Shown here piece by piece: positions 1 through 17,400 of a stretch of 64,000 bases of DNA (position 1 is its first letter; the number at the start of each line of letters is the position of its first letter). Source of the DNA: Muricea muricata (Eukaryota > Cnidaria > Anthozoa > Malacalcyonacea > Plexauridae); assembly GCA_963855995.1 (NCBI GenBank), contig OY979717.1, forward strand, positions 12,031,001-12,095,000, read 5' to 3'. Below the pieces are notes generated by a model that was given only the letters and a program-made list of their open reading frames with translations, was not told the origin of the DNA and ran no database searches. Position numbers and translations under genes: made by a program.

Positions 1-545
1 ATGATTTAAAGCGAATGCCCTCCTTGAAAAGTTTTAAGAACAAATTGCAGATTTTATACTTAATTAATTTACTATTTTAATAGGTATTTTTATACACTGC
101 AGTGTTTTCTTAACCTTTTATTGATAAATTTTTATCTTCTAATAATTTAATTCTTATATTTTATTAATCCATGGCTCCATGCAAATTTGTGTCGAAAAAC
201 GTATTTGAGAAACAGAATAAAATTTGTATTGTAACTATGATTACTACTACTACGTAATTAGAACAGAAAATTCACGCACTTAAAAGATGTGTTATTAAAT
301 TTTGACTTATCTACCGTTTATGCTTACCTTGAACTAAACGTTCCAAACAGTTTGGGATACGAGTGAGGCCCTCCAGCTCACGCCGTTAAATTGGCTCGAT
401 TTACTTATACTTCGGTTGTAATATGTGTCGAAAATAATCATCAAGTACACCTCACTTCATACAACAGACCCCCGCTAACTCAAACTCGCTTAATTCGAAC
501 TCCTCGCCAACTCGAACAACCTTTTGCTCCCCTTCGGAGTTCGAG
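1..545. other. AT-rich DNA with no recognisable gene
   Basis: I see no open frame with plausible protein content, no RNA gene and no clear repeat structure here. It ends at a G-run (about 549-561) that opens the inverted-repeat element that follows. Confidence 0.5.
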
Positions 546-1022
546 GTAGGGGGGGGGGGGGTGAATAGGGTTTCGGATCATCGGATTTTCTGAAAAAAAA
601 GCGATTCGGAATCGGATATGGCTGAAATTTTTTACGGATTAGCGGATCCAGAAAATGCGTCGGATTGCGTATTTATCCAATACTTTTGTTCGGATTGAGG
701 ATTTTTTTGTTGCTTGCTTCGGACTCTGGATAGATTCATTTTGCTTTTGGGCTGTGAGGCCTATGAAAGCAATAAAAAATTCGACGCCGTTTTCGCTGTC
801 TTCATTGTATTTCGCTATATGCCCTATATGGTCCCAAGATATTCTCTGGGATACTTATGGCTTTTAACATTATACCCCGATTACATGAAGTACGACACAG
901 CGTTCAACTGCCCTTCTGGCTCCCCTTGATTCGGATTTTTGCAAAAAATGTTTACGGATCAGCGAATTTTTCATAAGTTTTCAGCGGATTTGCGGATTTT
1001 AGTACCCCTATTCACCCCCCTT
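546..1022. mobile_element. Short inverted-repeat element (MITE-like)
   Basis: The two ends are inverted copies of a G-rich motif: GGGGGTGAATAGGG near 552-566 and its complement CCCCTATTCACCCCC near 1004-1018. The interior is full of CGGATT and CGGATC words. Short open frames in it (655-867, 714-929) show no protein motif and are treated as chance. A non-autonomous DNA transposon is the simplest reading; no target duplication was established. Confidence 0.5.
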
Positions 1023-1967
1023 CCCCGAGGTAGCGCAGGTGTACTGTAGTTCCGAAAAATGCAATAATTTAAATCACTGTGACATTTCTAAATAACAAGC
1101 GCAGACGTTCATGTACGCAGGAACAGTCCCGTTACGTGGTAGGAATTAATATAAGCTTGTGCTGCAATTTAATAGTAACAACGAGCACAACAATAAAAAT
1201 GTATGTTTGGGGAGAGAGGGAATTGTGGTGGTAAAGCCTATAAGGGAGTGCAAAAATTGAAGCAGGCTAATTCTGCCATGCCTGGAGTTGTACAGTACAA
1301 GACAGTTGTCCCAAAAGCGCAGGGTTCCTATAGATGGTTATGCTGCTTCTACTACAAGCACGCAGCATAATTCTCACTGCTTTTTTAGTCTCTGACGTAC
1401 AGAAACCATAGACCACTGTTCTCACAATGTCATCAAAGCTTTTAATGTAATAAATCGCATTGTATATTGGAGTAATGAGAAATACATTCCGACTGGCATT
1501 GGGGTAAAGGTCCGTATATAATGTATGCGCACATTTATTGACTAATTTTTAAATTCATTAATTATAAAACAGGCTGGCATATATTGATTTACAGTATATT
1601 CCTAGGCTCTACAGCTCACATTCTAACGCACGTTTATAGCGTTTGCAAATACGAATGATGAGTTTTGCGCCTTATTCTTATATACAGTCAATGACAAAAA
1701 TGTCCAGTTAATTGATTTGCCTTCCAATATCTCTGCTTATTAAGAAATATTAATTGACCTTTTTAACCCAAGTTTTTCGCATTCTATCATTTACTTAATC
1801 TTGGAAACAATTATTTGTTCTCCTGCCAAGGACACGTCTTTAATACATAAAGCTGACACCTTAAGTAAATATTTGATTGACCTCATGTGCGGCTAACATT
1901 ATTTTGCCTTTGATTGTAATACTACGAACTGCCGATGCGTTATGCTTTAATCATGGCTTTTTATTGG
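1023..1967. other. Intergenic DNA, nothing recognised
   Basis: No exon, RNA gene or repeat with clear ends was seen. Confidence 0.45.
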
Positions 1968-2497
1968 CTCGCTTTGAGTTAAAGTGTTTATGCAACGAAA
2001 TTTCACCACAAAGTTTTATAGCCTCAGTGTAAAGTTAACGTAAAATGGATTGGTAACCTCTTTTACAGAAGTTCATCATTTTGCTTCTTTCGTTAGAAAT
2101 TTGGCTTTGAATAATATGCAAATATCATACTTATGACATCACAGTGCATAATGAGTTTTTAATGCTGTAGGAATTTTTCTTACAGTATCCATGATAAATT
2201 TCCAAAAGTTGCACTAAAATACAGAAAATCGGAATTTGTAAGTTATAATTTTGGACTTTTGTTCGACAGACTTAAATTGTTCGAAAAATCTATGTTGTTT
2301 TAAGTTACATTATGCACTGTGATGTCATAAGTAGGATATTTGCATGTTAATATTCAAAGCTTAATTTCTCACGAAAGAAGCCAGACGATGAACTTCTGTA
2401 AAAACAGTTACCAACCCATTTTACGTTATCTCTACACTGAGGTCAAAAAACGTCGGGGTGAAATTTCGTTGCATAAACACTTTAAACTCGTTGATGC
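1968..2497. mobile_element. Palindromic foldback element
   Basis: The arms are inverted copies. For example AAAGTGTTTATGCAACGAAA near 1980-2000 is mirrored by the same words in reverse complement near 2467-2485, and TGACATCACAGTGCATAATG near 2134-2153 is mirrored near 2312-2331. The arms are about 190 bp around a 150-bp centre. The 77-residue frame at 2340-2573 lies in the right arm and is not a gene. Confidence 0.7.
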
Positions 2498-2608
2498 AAG
2501 CAGTGACATTCACAGACAGGTGTTGATTTTACAAAAACAAGCTCGTAAATTCAGCAGAAAACTTGCATTTTGACCAAGTTTGGATACAGTATAGCCGGGA
2601 ATAAACAG

Positions 2609-2822
2609 TACGGCCACTCAGCAGTTCAACATGTTCTCCTAATTTTATGCAATTGTGTGGCCAGGATAATAGCAGGACAGCCAGTTTAGCGTCTCTATTG
2701 GTCAGCAAAGGCACTTGACTGGCCCTGGCCAGAGCCTGCATGATGAACATGCGTAATGCGACATGCGCGGCTACAAAAACTTCAAAGGTACCGACGCGAG
2801 TGGCCCTGCTATTTACTTTCTT
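2609..2822 (-). mobile_element. MITE, GGGCCACTC family, copy 1
   Basis: It is bounded by GGCCACTCAGCAG on the left and CGCGAGTGGCCCT on the right, an inverted pair. The interior shares phrases with the copies near 24726-24873 and 47475-47666 (ACTTCAAAGGTACCGACGCG, CATGCGTAATGC). It runs opposite to the 47-kb copy. A short-TIR DNA transposon derivative; superfamily not assigned. Confidence 0.65.
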
Positions 2823-5800
2823 TTCTCTGGTTTCGATCACACAAACATTTTAATGCCGTGAGTTCAAGCTTATCAAGTTTTTTTTTTCAAAGATTGATTA
2901 TGTGATATTTTATTGCCTTAAAAAGGAGATTGAGCCTGCTGCCTTGGATTAATTAGTCTTAGATCTAATATATATTGACACTTGTTTAACGAATTCTTAA
3001 ACCCTCCCTGTCGTGCCTGTGAAATGAATGTGAAAAGAAATAAACTAGTGTACCCTGTCTTTCAATAGCATAATCATATTATAGGCATGTATACAGTTTG
3101 TACACATTGACCATTTGAAGCTGGTCCTCATTACCTCAAGTACTTAGGAATTGCACGTTTGCGCAACGTCAATTAGCAACATATTTGTAATATTGAAAAT
3201 GCTTCTGGGTTGCTAGCATGAGAAGTATGTCAATCCTTTCAGCATGAGAAACTTATGAATGACAATGAGAGTCTGTACATGGGCGAAAACCCTACGGAGA
3301 ATAGGTACGGGGTGTTTCACGGATATGAGAATCACGAACACTTACTATATCGAGCCGGATAACTCCCTTTAGGAACGCTGTCCGGAAGAAACAAAAGAAA
3401 ATCGGCTCTGATAATAACGGACCAGCCGTATACAGTGCGCATAGTTCATGCATTCGCGTCTTGACAGTGTCTTTCTACTTTGATGTACTGGACAAATGCT
3501 GGGGGCAAACGGGATTGATTCCTGCAAAGGCTGTATTCTTGCCTCACCTGATTTGGTCTTAATATCTTATTTAAGTTACGCTTGATTATTCCCTTTCAAA
3601 CCGTTGCATGACCGTTCGCCATACTCAAGTATTCATCATCGACGCCTACAATCACGCATTCATCTTCTCTGTTGTCGGCTTATTAACACCTTTTAAACCT
3701 GCATGGTGTTACTGCATTCGTTTACTTTTTAATGATAATCATGCATCATACTGCATGTAGGTTATATTAATAAGTCAGCAAACCAAATATCATGATTCAA
3801 TTCTTACATAACGTTATCTTACCAATGATAGTTTAGAACGATTGATGAAATACCTGTAGCATCGAGTATTATTTGCCTGTATTTGCAACGTGACTCTTCG
3901 CATTATGTATTATAATAGCCTCAAGTTTAACCTGGACCAGTTAGAATCCGGACTCGGCTAGTCGGGTTGGACTTTTAAATCCCGGACTCGCACTTGACCA
4001 CGCACATTCAATGATCGATAACCACTGACTATCTTTTATGAAAAATAGTTTGAGTGTACCCTCATTCAGATCCAGTCAAAGTTTTAGGCATTTTTACAAG
4101 TTCACCTGCTCTATGTTTTTGTAGTGGACATAATCAGTTGGCAATTTTCATTTTTCAGCCCACTAGCTAGGATGAGTTAAAAGTCAAGTACGAGCAAAGA
4201 CGAAATCTTATCCCAGGCTGAATCAATGAAAGCTTTCAGGGCTTTTAATGAAAATGTACATGTCGCTTTATTTCACCGTTCAAAATTTATTTAACTGACT
4301 AGTTTGAGACCAGGTAATTCGATTCGAACACTAACCAAAAAAATCAAATAGAAACACGATTTAACCCGAAAAACCAGGAAACTCATGATGCAGCCCGGGC
4401 TGAATAATCTCCGTGTTTTTTAAGCACACCGCTCCTAGTCTAGGTTTTTCGATTTGTCGCAGTCCAGGTCTCGCAATATGCCAGCTGTATTATCCTGGGT
4501 TAAATTTCTTCACACTTGTACTGTTATTAAATCACTTCGGCCGCACGTCTTTCATCGACGTATTCTGAAATGTTTCAAAGTATCTAAATGGCGCGCTCGT
4601 CACTTCCACTGTATCTATTATTACCATATTTACGCGTTATCGTGCTAATAAAATCAACGCGGTCTCCTCATCATTCAATATCTTTGCCAAACAGCGCTGG
4701 CTTCTCTCTACAAAAACATGAAACTAACACTTGGGTGTTAATTAAACAAGCAAAATCTCATCCGCAGGTCAATTGAGCCCCCTGGTCAGTATTCTATTGA
4801 CTCCCTTTGACTGTTTTTGTTGTGTTACCTGATAATACTCTCGACGTAATGATGGTTTCTGTATTTTAGGTCTCACATCCCTGACTTTTAAAGGTTTTAT
4901 TTTGCTAACTTATCATTTGAATGATTTGCTGAGCTTCCTAAATCAACAAAAGACTAACTTGAAGGATTTGGTAAGTCTTAATGGCATCATTTGCTGTCAA
5001 TTTGTTTATTATGAATCATGCTTGGACTTGGGTTGCGATAGTTGTCCGTCTAGGCGGCACGCTCCGAGTAATTTATGTACCTTTGTATGATTTATACCAT
5101 TTCATACAAGTTCTATTTGGAAACAGGTATTGCTATATTTCCAAGCTCAAAATTTTTTCTGTTTGTTTAAGGTAGCTAAGTCGGATTGTTGAATAATAAT
5201 GTATTTGTTCGAGAAGAATTTGGAAAGTGCGCATCTGATACTTCTGCTTCATGTGTATATAAATTACCATAAAGACCGTTTCGCGTTATTATTTGCTCAC
5301 TCTAGTTCTGGTTACTATTTTTATTCCTAACTATATTTGTATAAGTTCAAATCAACTCGGTCCTTAATTGAACTATATTGATTATTATGGTCCGAAACAA
5401 TATGAAACGCGTTACGAACGCGCATTTTTAACTACAATATTTTGCATGGTGGTCATGAACTGCTAGCTGTCCAGCCTGTCCTAAATTCCGATCAGTACAT
5501 GCATGCACATTTACATTGTTTTTGAGATGTGCATGTGCATATATTATGTACATGATGTTAAGCTATGTTATGGAATTACCTTTTATGCATGAACTTTGTA
5601 AGATCGGTTGCCAAACACGGCATTGTTCATGGTTTTATAATCCTACTATATATAGCTACTATGCCTTTTTGGGAAGTGTTTTGTCATTCTAGAGTGGATA
5701 ATTATTTCGTTAAATGGATAGGTTGTCGGATCCGTTTAGGTATTTCCCACTCATGTCATGCACTGATCTTCATGCCAAGCTGCGAAAGTATATGGCTGCC

Positions 5801-8800
5801 GCCTGCCAGGATGCGTTTATTTGTGGTTAATTTGAAAGTATTATACAGTTTTCATTGTTTTCTTAGTGTATGATTGTTTGATTTGATGTTTATTTACTTA
5901 GTGTCATTTGTATCGATTCCATGTGTTAAAACTCTACATCGCCTCCAGTTAGAATTTTTTACTTTTCAAAATGATTTGACGTATAATGCGGAATCGCACT
6001 ACCAATAAGTGCACTCGTCATTGTTATTCTTTCGCTGACCTTGTTTTCTCGCGGAGAATGGACACATTTATCCCGCTGCTTTATTCATTTCGTAGGGGCA
6101 CTTGCAAATGGCTGATAACAGGATTAAATACACAAACAGATGCTATCGTGATTCTCTAATTGTAATTTGTTCTAAAATGCTTTCCTTTTTCCGAGCCTTT
6201 TTCAAGCCGAAACTTTGAAGACTTTCATAAGAAATTGAAAGATAAGTCAATGTTATACAACGCAGATATTGAACAATTTGTTGAATTTTTATGTCACCTT
6301 AATGTCGCCTTAGTTAGTGTATTACCTTTCCATCCGCGATACACATTGTCTTACATTACAATGATTAAATGGTTCTTTGATGAAAATTCTGTTTGCGTGA
6401 TCAGCTTACTATAAGTGTAAGAATTCTAGGCACAAGATTTTAAAGTAGAAAAACACATTAGGTGTTGGTGTAAAAGTCTTTTAATTTGGTACTTAATGTG
6501 TATGGATAACTGGTATTTTGAACTGATTTTAAGTTTGCCCTCCAGGTCAATGTGCGGGTTAAGCATTGCAGTAAAATGAGTGTTTTTGTTATTTTTAGCT
6601 TATTAAACCCGGAAATTTTATGGCAGGGTGTGATTTTATATCGAATTATAAGGATATATTTCAAGAGTTAACACACGACATACATTTTACTCGATCTGTT
6701 AAATGTTAATACTACTAGAAGAGTTCCCAATCGATATCCCTATAAATACACCATGCTAACTAGTTTGAAATGAACTTGGGAAAGTACTGAGGGAGAAAGA
6801 AACAGCACATTATAGAATTAGTTTGGTAATATTGATAAGAAAATGTACTTGAATGCAGCGTTTCCGAATATTGTCTTTTTTTGTCACAAGAGATTGGGTG
6901 CAAGTCACGATTGACAAATTTAATTACGCAGTATAGATGACGCTGTCACGAGAAGTTGGAAAAGGCGACCCAGAGATACAACACATTTGCATAACGATTA
7001 CCATTGTTGACAGCATATTCCTCTCTGTTCTGTTGCCCTCTCATTTACCTTCTGTGACTTACGATTTTACTTTACCATCTGTCGATTATATTAGATTTGC
7101 GTGTTTGCTTATGCGAGCTGTTTATTTAACGAAAGGCTGATAAAAACAATTTATTTACACTCCCAACCACTGAGAATGTTAATTGCATCACTTTCAATGC
7201 TCACTGATCTGTCTGAATTTCTGAGCTTTTCTTCCCGAATGTTTTACATACAAGAAACGATATTATTAATTCCATACACTTTACTATGTTTTGTGTTATT
7301 CTTAGGTTCAGGTATTAGTTTATATTTGTTTGGGAAACTGATATTTCAATATTGTAACGATGATAAGAATCTTGGTCTTTCCTGATGAAAACATATGTGC
7401 TGTCAACACGCATTGGTGGGCGTGTTATGAACAATTTTATGAATGAATGTGGCCCCGTCCATAGCGTTATATTCATGTCTCGACAGCGATATTGTATTAC
7501 CGGTGCGGTATGTCTGACTACTTGCATTAAGCGATATACCTGATTTTATATTTCTATACAAAATTCTAAATAAACGAAGCCATGATATTAAGCTTGAGAG
7601 GTCTGTATAGTTTGACGATCCTTGTGTATAAAAACGTGATGAGGACGTATGGCGTAGGAATACTGATTTGATGTTACCAGCATCGAGATGTTAGACAACA
7701 TGTTAGACAACATCGAGATTTTAATTTGTGAACACTATTTTTATTTTTTATCCTCCGAGGAATAAAAGTTAGTTGAAAGTAGATAGCAGTTTGCTTGTGC
7801 CATTAGCTAATCGACTCTTTCCGCGCGTTCATGATAACCCAAAACTTTTTCTGTAATACATTTTAACAGATGAAAAAATTGATAATCCCTGACCACTCGT
7901 TTTCGCGGTATTTAGCAAGTTTTTTTTTTGCTTGGGAGCCTTTTGTGGCAATCTTCGTACACCTCTTTCAAATAAACCTCAAACTGAATATTTCTCTCGT
8001 GGACGCCACGAAACGAATGGAAAACGACCCACACCAGTGTGCAGCACGGAAACTCAGCTTTTGTTGGTATTTTTTTATGCTTTTTGAAAATCAAAACCAG
8101 ATTATTAAGCCGATAAATAAATTCATTTTAGACCGTGTTACAAAAGGCAAGTTTTGCCGGAAATCGCAACGCAATTCTAACTTTGGCCAATGTTATGCTA
8201 TATGACTGTAGTCGGAGGAGAGTACACGTGCATGGTTCAATGTCGACTTATCACATTTCTTACAGATCGTCTCTTCAAAGAAAAGGCGTGGATAAGGATA
8301 GGGACAATGTACGTCACAGTGAAGTAAAATATGGACCACAGTCACAACCTTAGCCACTATATTTAAAATAACATCAACCTGTTTCAGAATTGCATTGCAC
8401 GTTGCTTTGAAGATTGGCTCCTGTAACTATACATATTGTTTTGATATTTAGGACTATATGAGTATAATGATTTGAACATCTGGGTGAGCAGGTGATAAGA
8501 CATTCTCTACAGCTTTATTAAACCTGCACTACCGTGGGAAACTGACCGTGGATTAGGATTTACGCAATGGCTAACATATATTCGATCATTTCTTTACTGT
8601 TTTTGTGTTGTCACGTGGAGAGCTAGATTGAAAAACAATATGACATATGCATTGTTCTAATAGTATGGATACAGCAGGCAAACACCTTAAATGAAAAACA
8701 ACAATCGTATATTGTTGTGTTTATATTTAATAACAGATGACGTCATTACATAGCACAAAAATGTCATTTCTGTGTTATATATTATCTTTTACAGAATAAA

Positions 8801-8823
8801 TTTCTCCAGACAGCTACTGGGAA
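2823..8823. other. Six kilobases of AT-rich DNA without a supported gene
   Basis: Open frames of 60-111 codons occur (for example 5565-5873 and 7870-8205) but none shows a domain, coding-like composition or flanking splice sites I would trust. A short local duplication of TGTTAGACAACA lies near 7687-7710. The 3' end must hold the promoter and any 5' untranslated exon of the protease gene: a polypyrimidine tract ending TTTTACAG lies near 8787-8795, about 30 bases before its ATG, and could be the acceptor of an untranslated leader exon. Confidence 0.4.
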
Positions 8824-13922
<5,099 letters not shown>

Positions 13923-14031
13923 GTCCTTAATTCTTCTTCAAGCAGTCGATACGTATCTAAAGTAAGAAGAAAAGTCTGCGAAATGTATTTTCATAATGAG
14001 GTATATTTTTAACGCCCAATTTGGTTTTAAT

Positions 14032-14356
14032 CGTTTTCGAGTGCAACTTCGTACCCATGCTCTCTTCTCCACCCTCCTCGCTGGAGGAAGAGACTCTGGT
14101 CAATGCTGGTCACGTAGCTCCCATATTTTGGGAGCCGGGTTGTCAGGAATGGTGGGTAGTACTTGTTAATGTATGTCATTTTAGTCTTATAGTTGATGAA
14201 AGTGCAACACATGTTACATTTACCCAAATAACATACATACGAATCCTCTGCTAACTAGTAATGCTTATTCAAATGTTACCAAAAGTGACCAGCATTCATC
14301 AGGGTCTCCTCCTCCAGCGAAGTAGAGAAGAGAGCAAGGGTACGAGATTGTTTTGA
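14032..14356. repeat. Imperfect inverted repeat in protease intron 4
   Basis: TACCCATGCTCTCTTCTCC near 14051 and CTCGCTGGAGGAAGAGAC near 14077 are mirrored by GTCTCCTCCTCCAGCGAAG near 14304 and AGAGAGCAAGGGTACGAG near 14329. The arms are about 70 bp around a 190-bp centre; probably a small foldback element. Confidence 0.6.
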
Positions 14357-14483
14357 GTGTTGATTTGGTCTCCAACTGTTACATAAACAATTTTACCACA
14401 AAGGTCTCACAGATAGCGAGACATTAAGAATGCTAGTCGAACAACCACCAACCCATTGCATCACTTTTAATTTTGTTTCCTAG

Positions 14484-17400
14484 GTGGTAGCACTTGTGGC
14501 GTTCGCAGTAAAAATACGTCACGACCGAAACGAGTTGTCGGCGGAACAGAAGCATTGATGAACGCATGGCCTTGGGCCGTCAATATGATTGACAAGGACA
14601 CAAGAAAGCAAAAATGCGGGGGTAGCATTATTGCCTCGAACTGGATCCTAACTGCTGCACATTGTTTTCTGTGGAAAGGACGAGAAACACGCGTGGACCA
14701 GTATGAATATTATGTTGGAGATCATGTATTAGGCGAGATTGATAAAGGACAACAGCAAATTGTCCCTGAATATTACTATGTTCATCCCGATTATATACCA
14801 CCAACCACTACCCATCCTGGTAACTTCGATCTCTGTTTGATAAAGATGAAATATTCACTGGAGTGGAATGATGTCGTCACTTCGGTTTGTGATTATCTTT
14901 TTTATTTAGGCCTTTATATTTAATTTTACGCATGTAATTGACTGACAATAAATCAGATATTTTGTCCCAAAGAACAAAAATATTAACACACCATCAATGC
15001 AGCGCCCCAGGATAACTGCAGGACAACAGCAACTGTACGTGTGTACTTATAATAGTAGCACACAGCTCTGAACCAATGAAAATGCAGCATAAAATCTCAC
15101 TATGGTATAAAGTGAAATGACGTACTGATAGTCTACATTCGAGTCTTTCAGATAACATATCTTCATTCTAGTTTTTTCTTAGGAAAGATTAATACAATCT
15201 TGTAATGTATATTGTGAAAAACTGTTCTGGAAAGAGCTTCGCGTCATTTATTTTCGATGACTAAAACATCCTTTCTTTCATTAGATTTGCCTTCCGGAAA
15301 GTTCCGGTTTACCTTCTGCGGACGACCTACGATGTTATGCAGTCGGTTGGGGCAACACCGAAGATAAACTAGAATATAAGCGACCTCGAGCGTTGAAACA
15401 ACTTCGTGTGAACGTAGTACCTCATGACCAATGTAACAGTAATATATCGTATAATGGGAGCGTGCCTGATACATACTTCTGTGCAGGTTTCCCTGAAGGT
15501 TTAAATGATACGTGTTACGGAGATAGCGGTGGACCAGTGCAATGTGAGAACGGCGATGGTTCGTGGAGTGTGCGTGGTATAGTTAGTTGGGGAATTGGTT
15601 GCGCTAGACCCAATAAATTTGGTGTATATTCAAATGTCTCAAAGCATGTGCCTTTTTTGAATAAAATAATGTCAGGTGAGTATAGCGATCCTTCCGAACT
15701 GGTATTTATTTTGTATTGCGCACCTTATACTTCTTGGTGTGTTTATAATGCTCAAAATACGGCACAATTCATTCATGTGTCATTTTTGCTGTCATGGTCA
15801 AAATACGGCACAATTCATTCGTGTGTCATTTTTGCTTTCATGGTCAAAATATGGCACAATTCATTAGTGTGTCATCTTTGCTTCCATTATTTTTCATTTT
15901 TCATAATGGTTGTTATTTTTCCTTTTCCATTGCTCGTTGATAACATATAATGGCCGTACAGAATATAGTTTGCAGTTTTCAGCCATGGTGCCCATGCATG
16001 CAGAGTCGCTTAATGCATCATCGACACTAATAATAGACTAAATAATAGATATAGAATGCGTACTTCTATCTATTCTCAATATAAATTTAGTCTCTGCAAA
16101 ATGGCGGATTTCGAATGGCATTTGGTCCCAGTCTCCTGTGGCCAGGAACAGCGGGCGGTCAAGAGCTTTCTCAGCAAAAAGTGGAAAGATGATTCGTGAC
16201 CGAGTACTCATTCTATATCTACTAAGTCTGCAATCCCCATCCAGCTAATCAAAACATTTCTTTGCTCTAGGTCGAGATTTACGCTTGCTGTCTGTTCAGG
16301 AGATGACTGTTCCGAACATTAACAAGCAAAGGCCATCTAAGAAAGGCTATTCTGAACTTTGTTCATGGAGCATCTTTTCCATAATTGAATTTGCTCATCC
16401 AAATGTTACAACCATCGATACAGTCAGAACTTGGGCATTAAAACCATTACAAATTTCGTTGTTGAAGAATGCAAGCCCTAATGATATGGCTGTCGCATTT
16501 AAGTGGGACGTCAAAAAGGCTTGCAAGTCAAAAAGGATAAAAAATTTTCTTGACGAATCTTGGCGTGCTGTTTATCTTCACTCTAACAATGACACCTTAA
16601 AGAAATTTGGCAAACGGCTAAACTTGACCATTGATGAAATGACGTTTTTCCTTCAAAGAACGCTTTTCTCTTTGCTTTTAATGCGCAGGATCAAGTTCGA
16701 ACAACTTCAGAAAGGAATCAACCAGGGAAAATTGGTCGAAGAGAAAGTATCCCGCCTAGTAGAGCTTGTCACCTTTTTGAAAACTCTACAGCCTGGTATT
16801 TGCTTTAATGAATACAAACTAAAACAAACTGTAAGAAGCTATCGTTATGAAATAGCCAGGACCCTTACAGATGAGTCGTTGAAACATATTATTTCAACAG
16901 AGAATATCGATGTGTTTACAAAAGATGTTCAGCTAAAAAACCTCGGGATATTCTTTGGTAATCTCTCCTTAGGTGATCTAAAAGAGATACGTTTAAAGGA
17001 TGTTATTGTGGACCTGATGGGAATCGAACTAAATGATTTCAAAAGTCAATTTTCAAGCTTCGATTTTGAGAATTCCGTTCAAAACAAAATCAGCGAAGTG
17101 GAAATTCACTGGGATATTTCTGCAGAGTCGCTGACACTGGAAAAGCTTTTGATAGCTTCGACTTTAATGGAAGGTAGAGTTCTTTGAAACTTTCTGGATT
17201 TTCTCTGAATGTGGTAGAACGATAACTTTAGCAACTAGTGCTTTAGCATTACAAATATTTCTATTCTTTGTTCTTTCTAGATAAATTCAACTGCAACCAC
17301 TGTGATGCAAAATCAGAACATTATGTACCCGGTTGCCATGTTGTATGTGTTCAATGTGCTTCAAAAGAATGCACCACAGTCAATGTTATAAAAGGGCCAA

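Noticed and set aside
5565..5873. 102-codon frame in the 5' region
   Set aside because: No domain, repeat or splice context; composition is that of the surrounding AT-rich DNA.
14021..14254. Possible start exon for a separate second trypsin gene
   Set aside because: The frame begins with TTG, not ATG, lies in a small inverted repeat and has no signal peptide or phase 1 donor that fits 14484.
15000..15130. Functional element shared with 30330-30400 (CACACAGCTC and CCAATGAAAATGCAG)
   Set aside because: The two stretches resemble each other, but the match is short and fits a dispersed repeat fragment; no function can be supported.
15753..15885. CRISPR-like array
   Set aside because: The three copies are contiguous tandem 46-bp repeats without unique spacers, in an animal intron.
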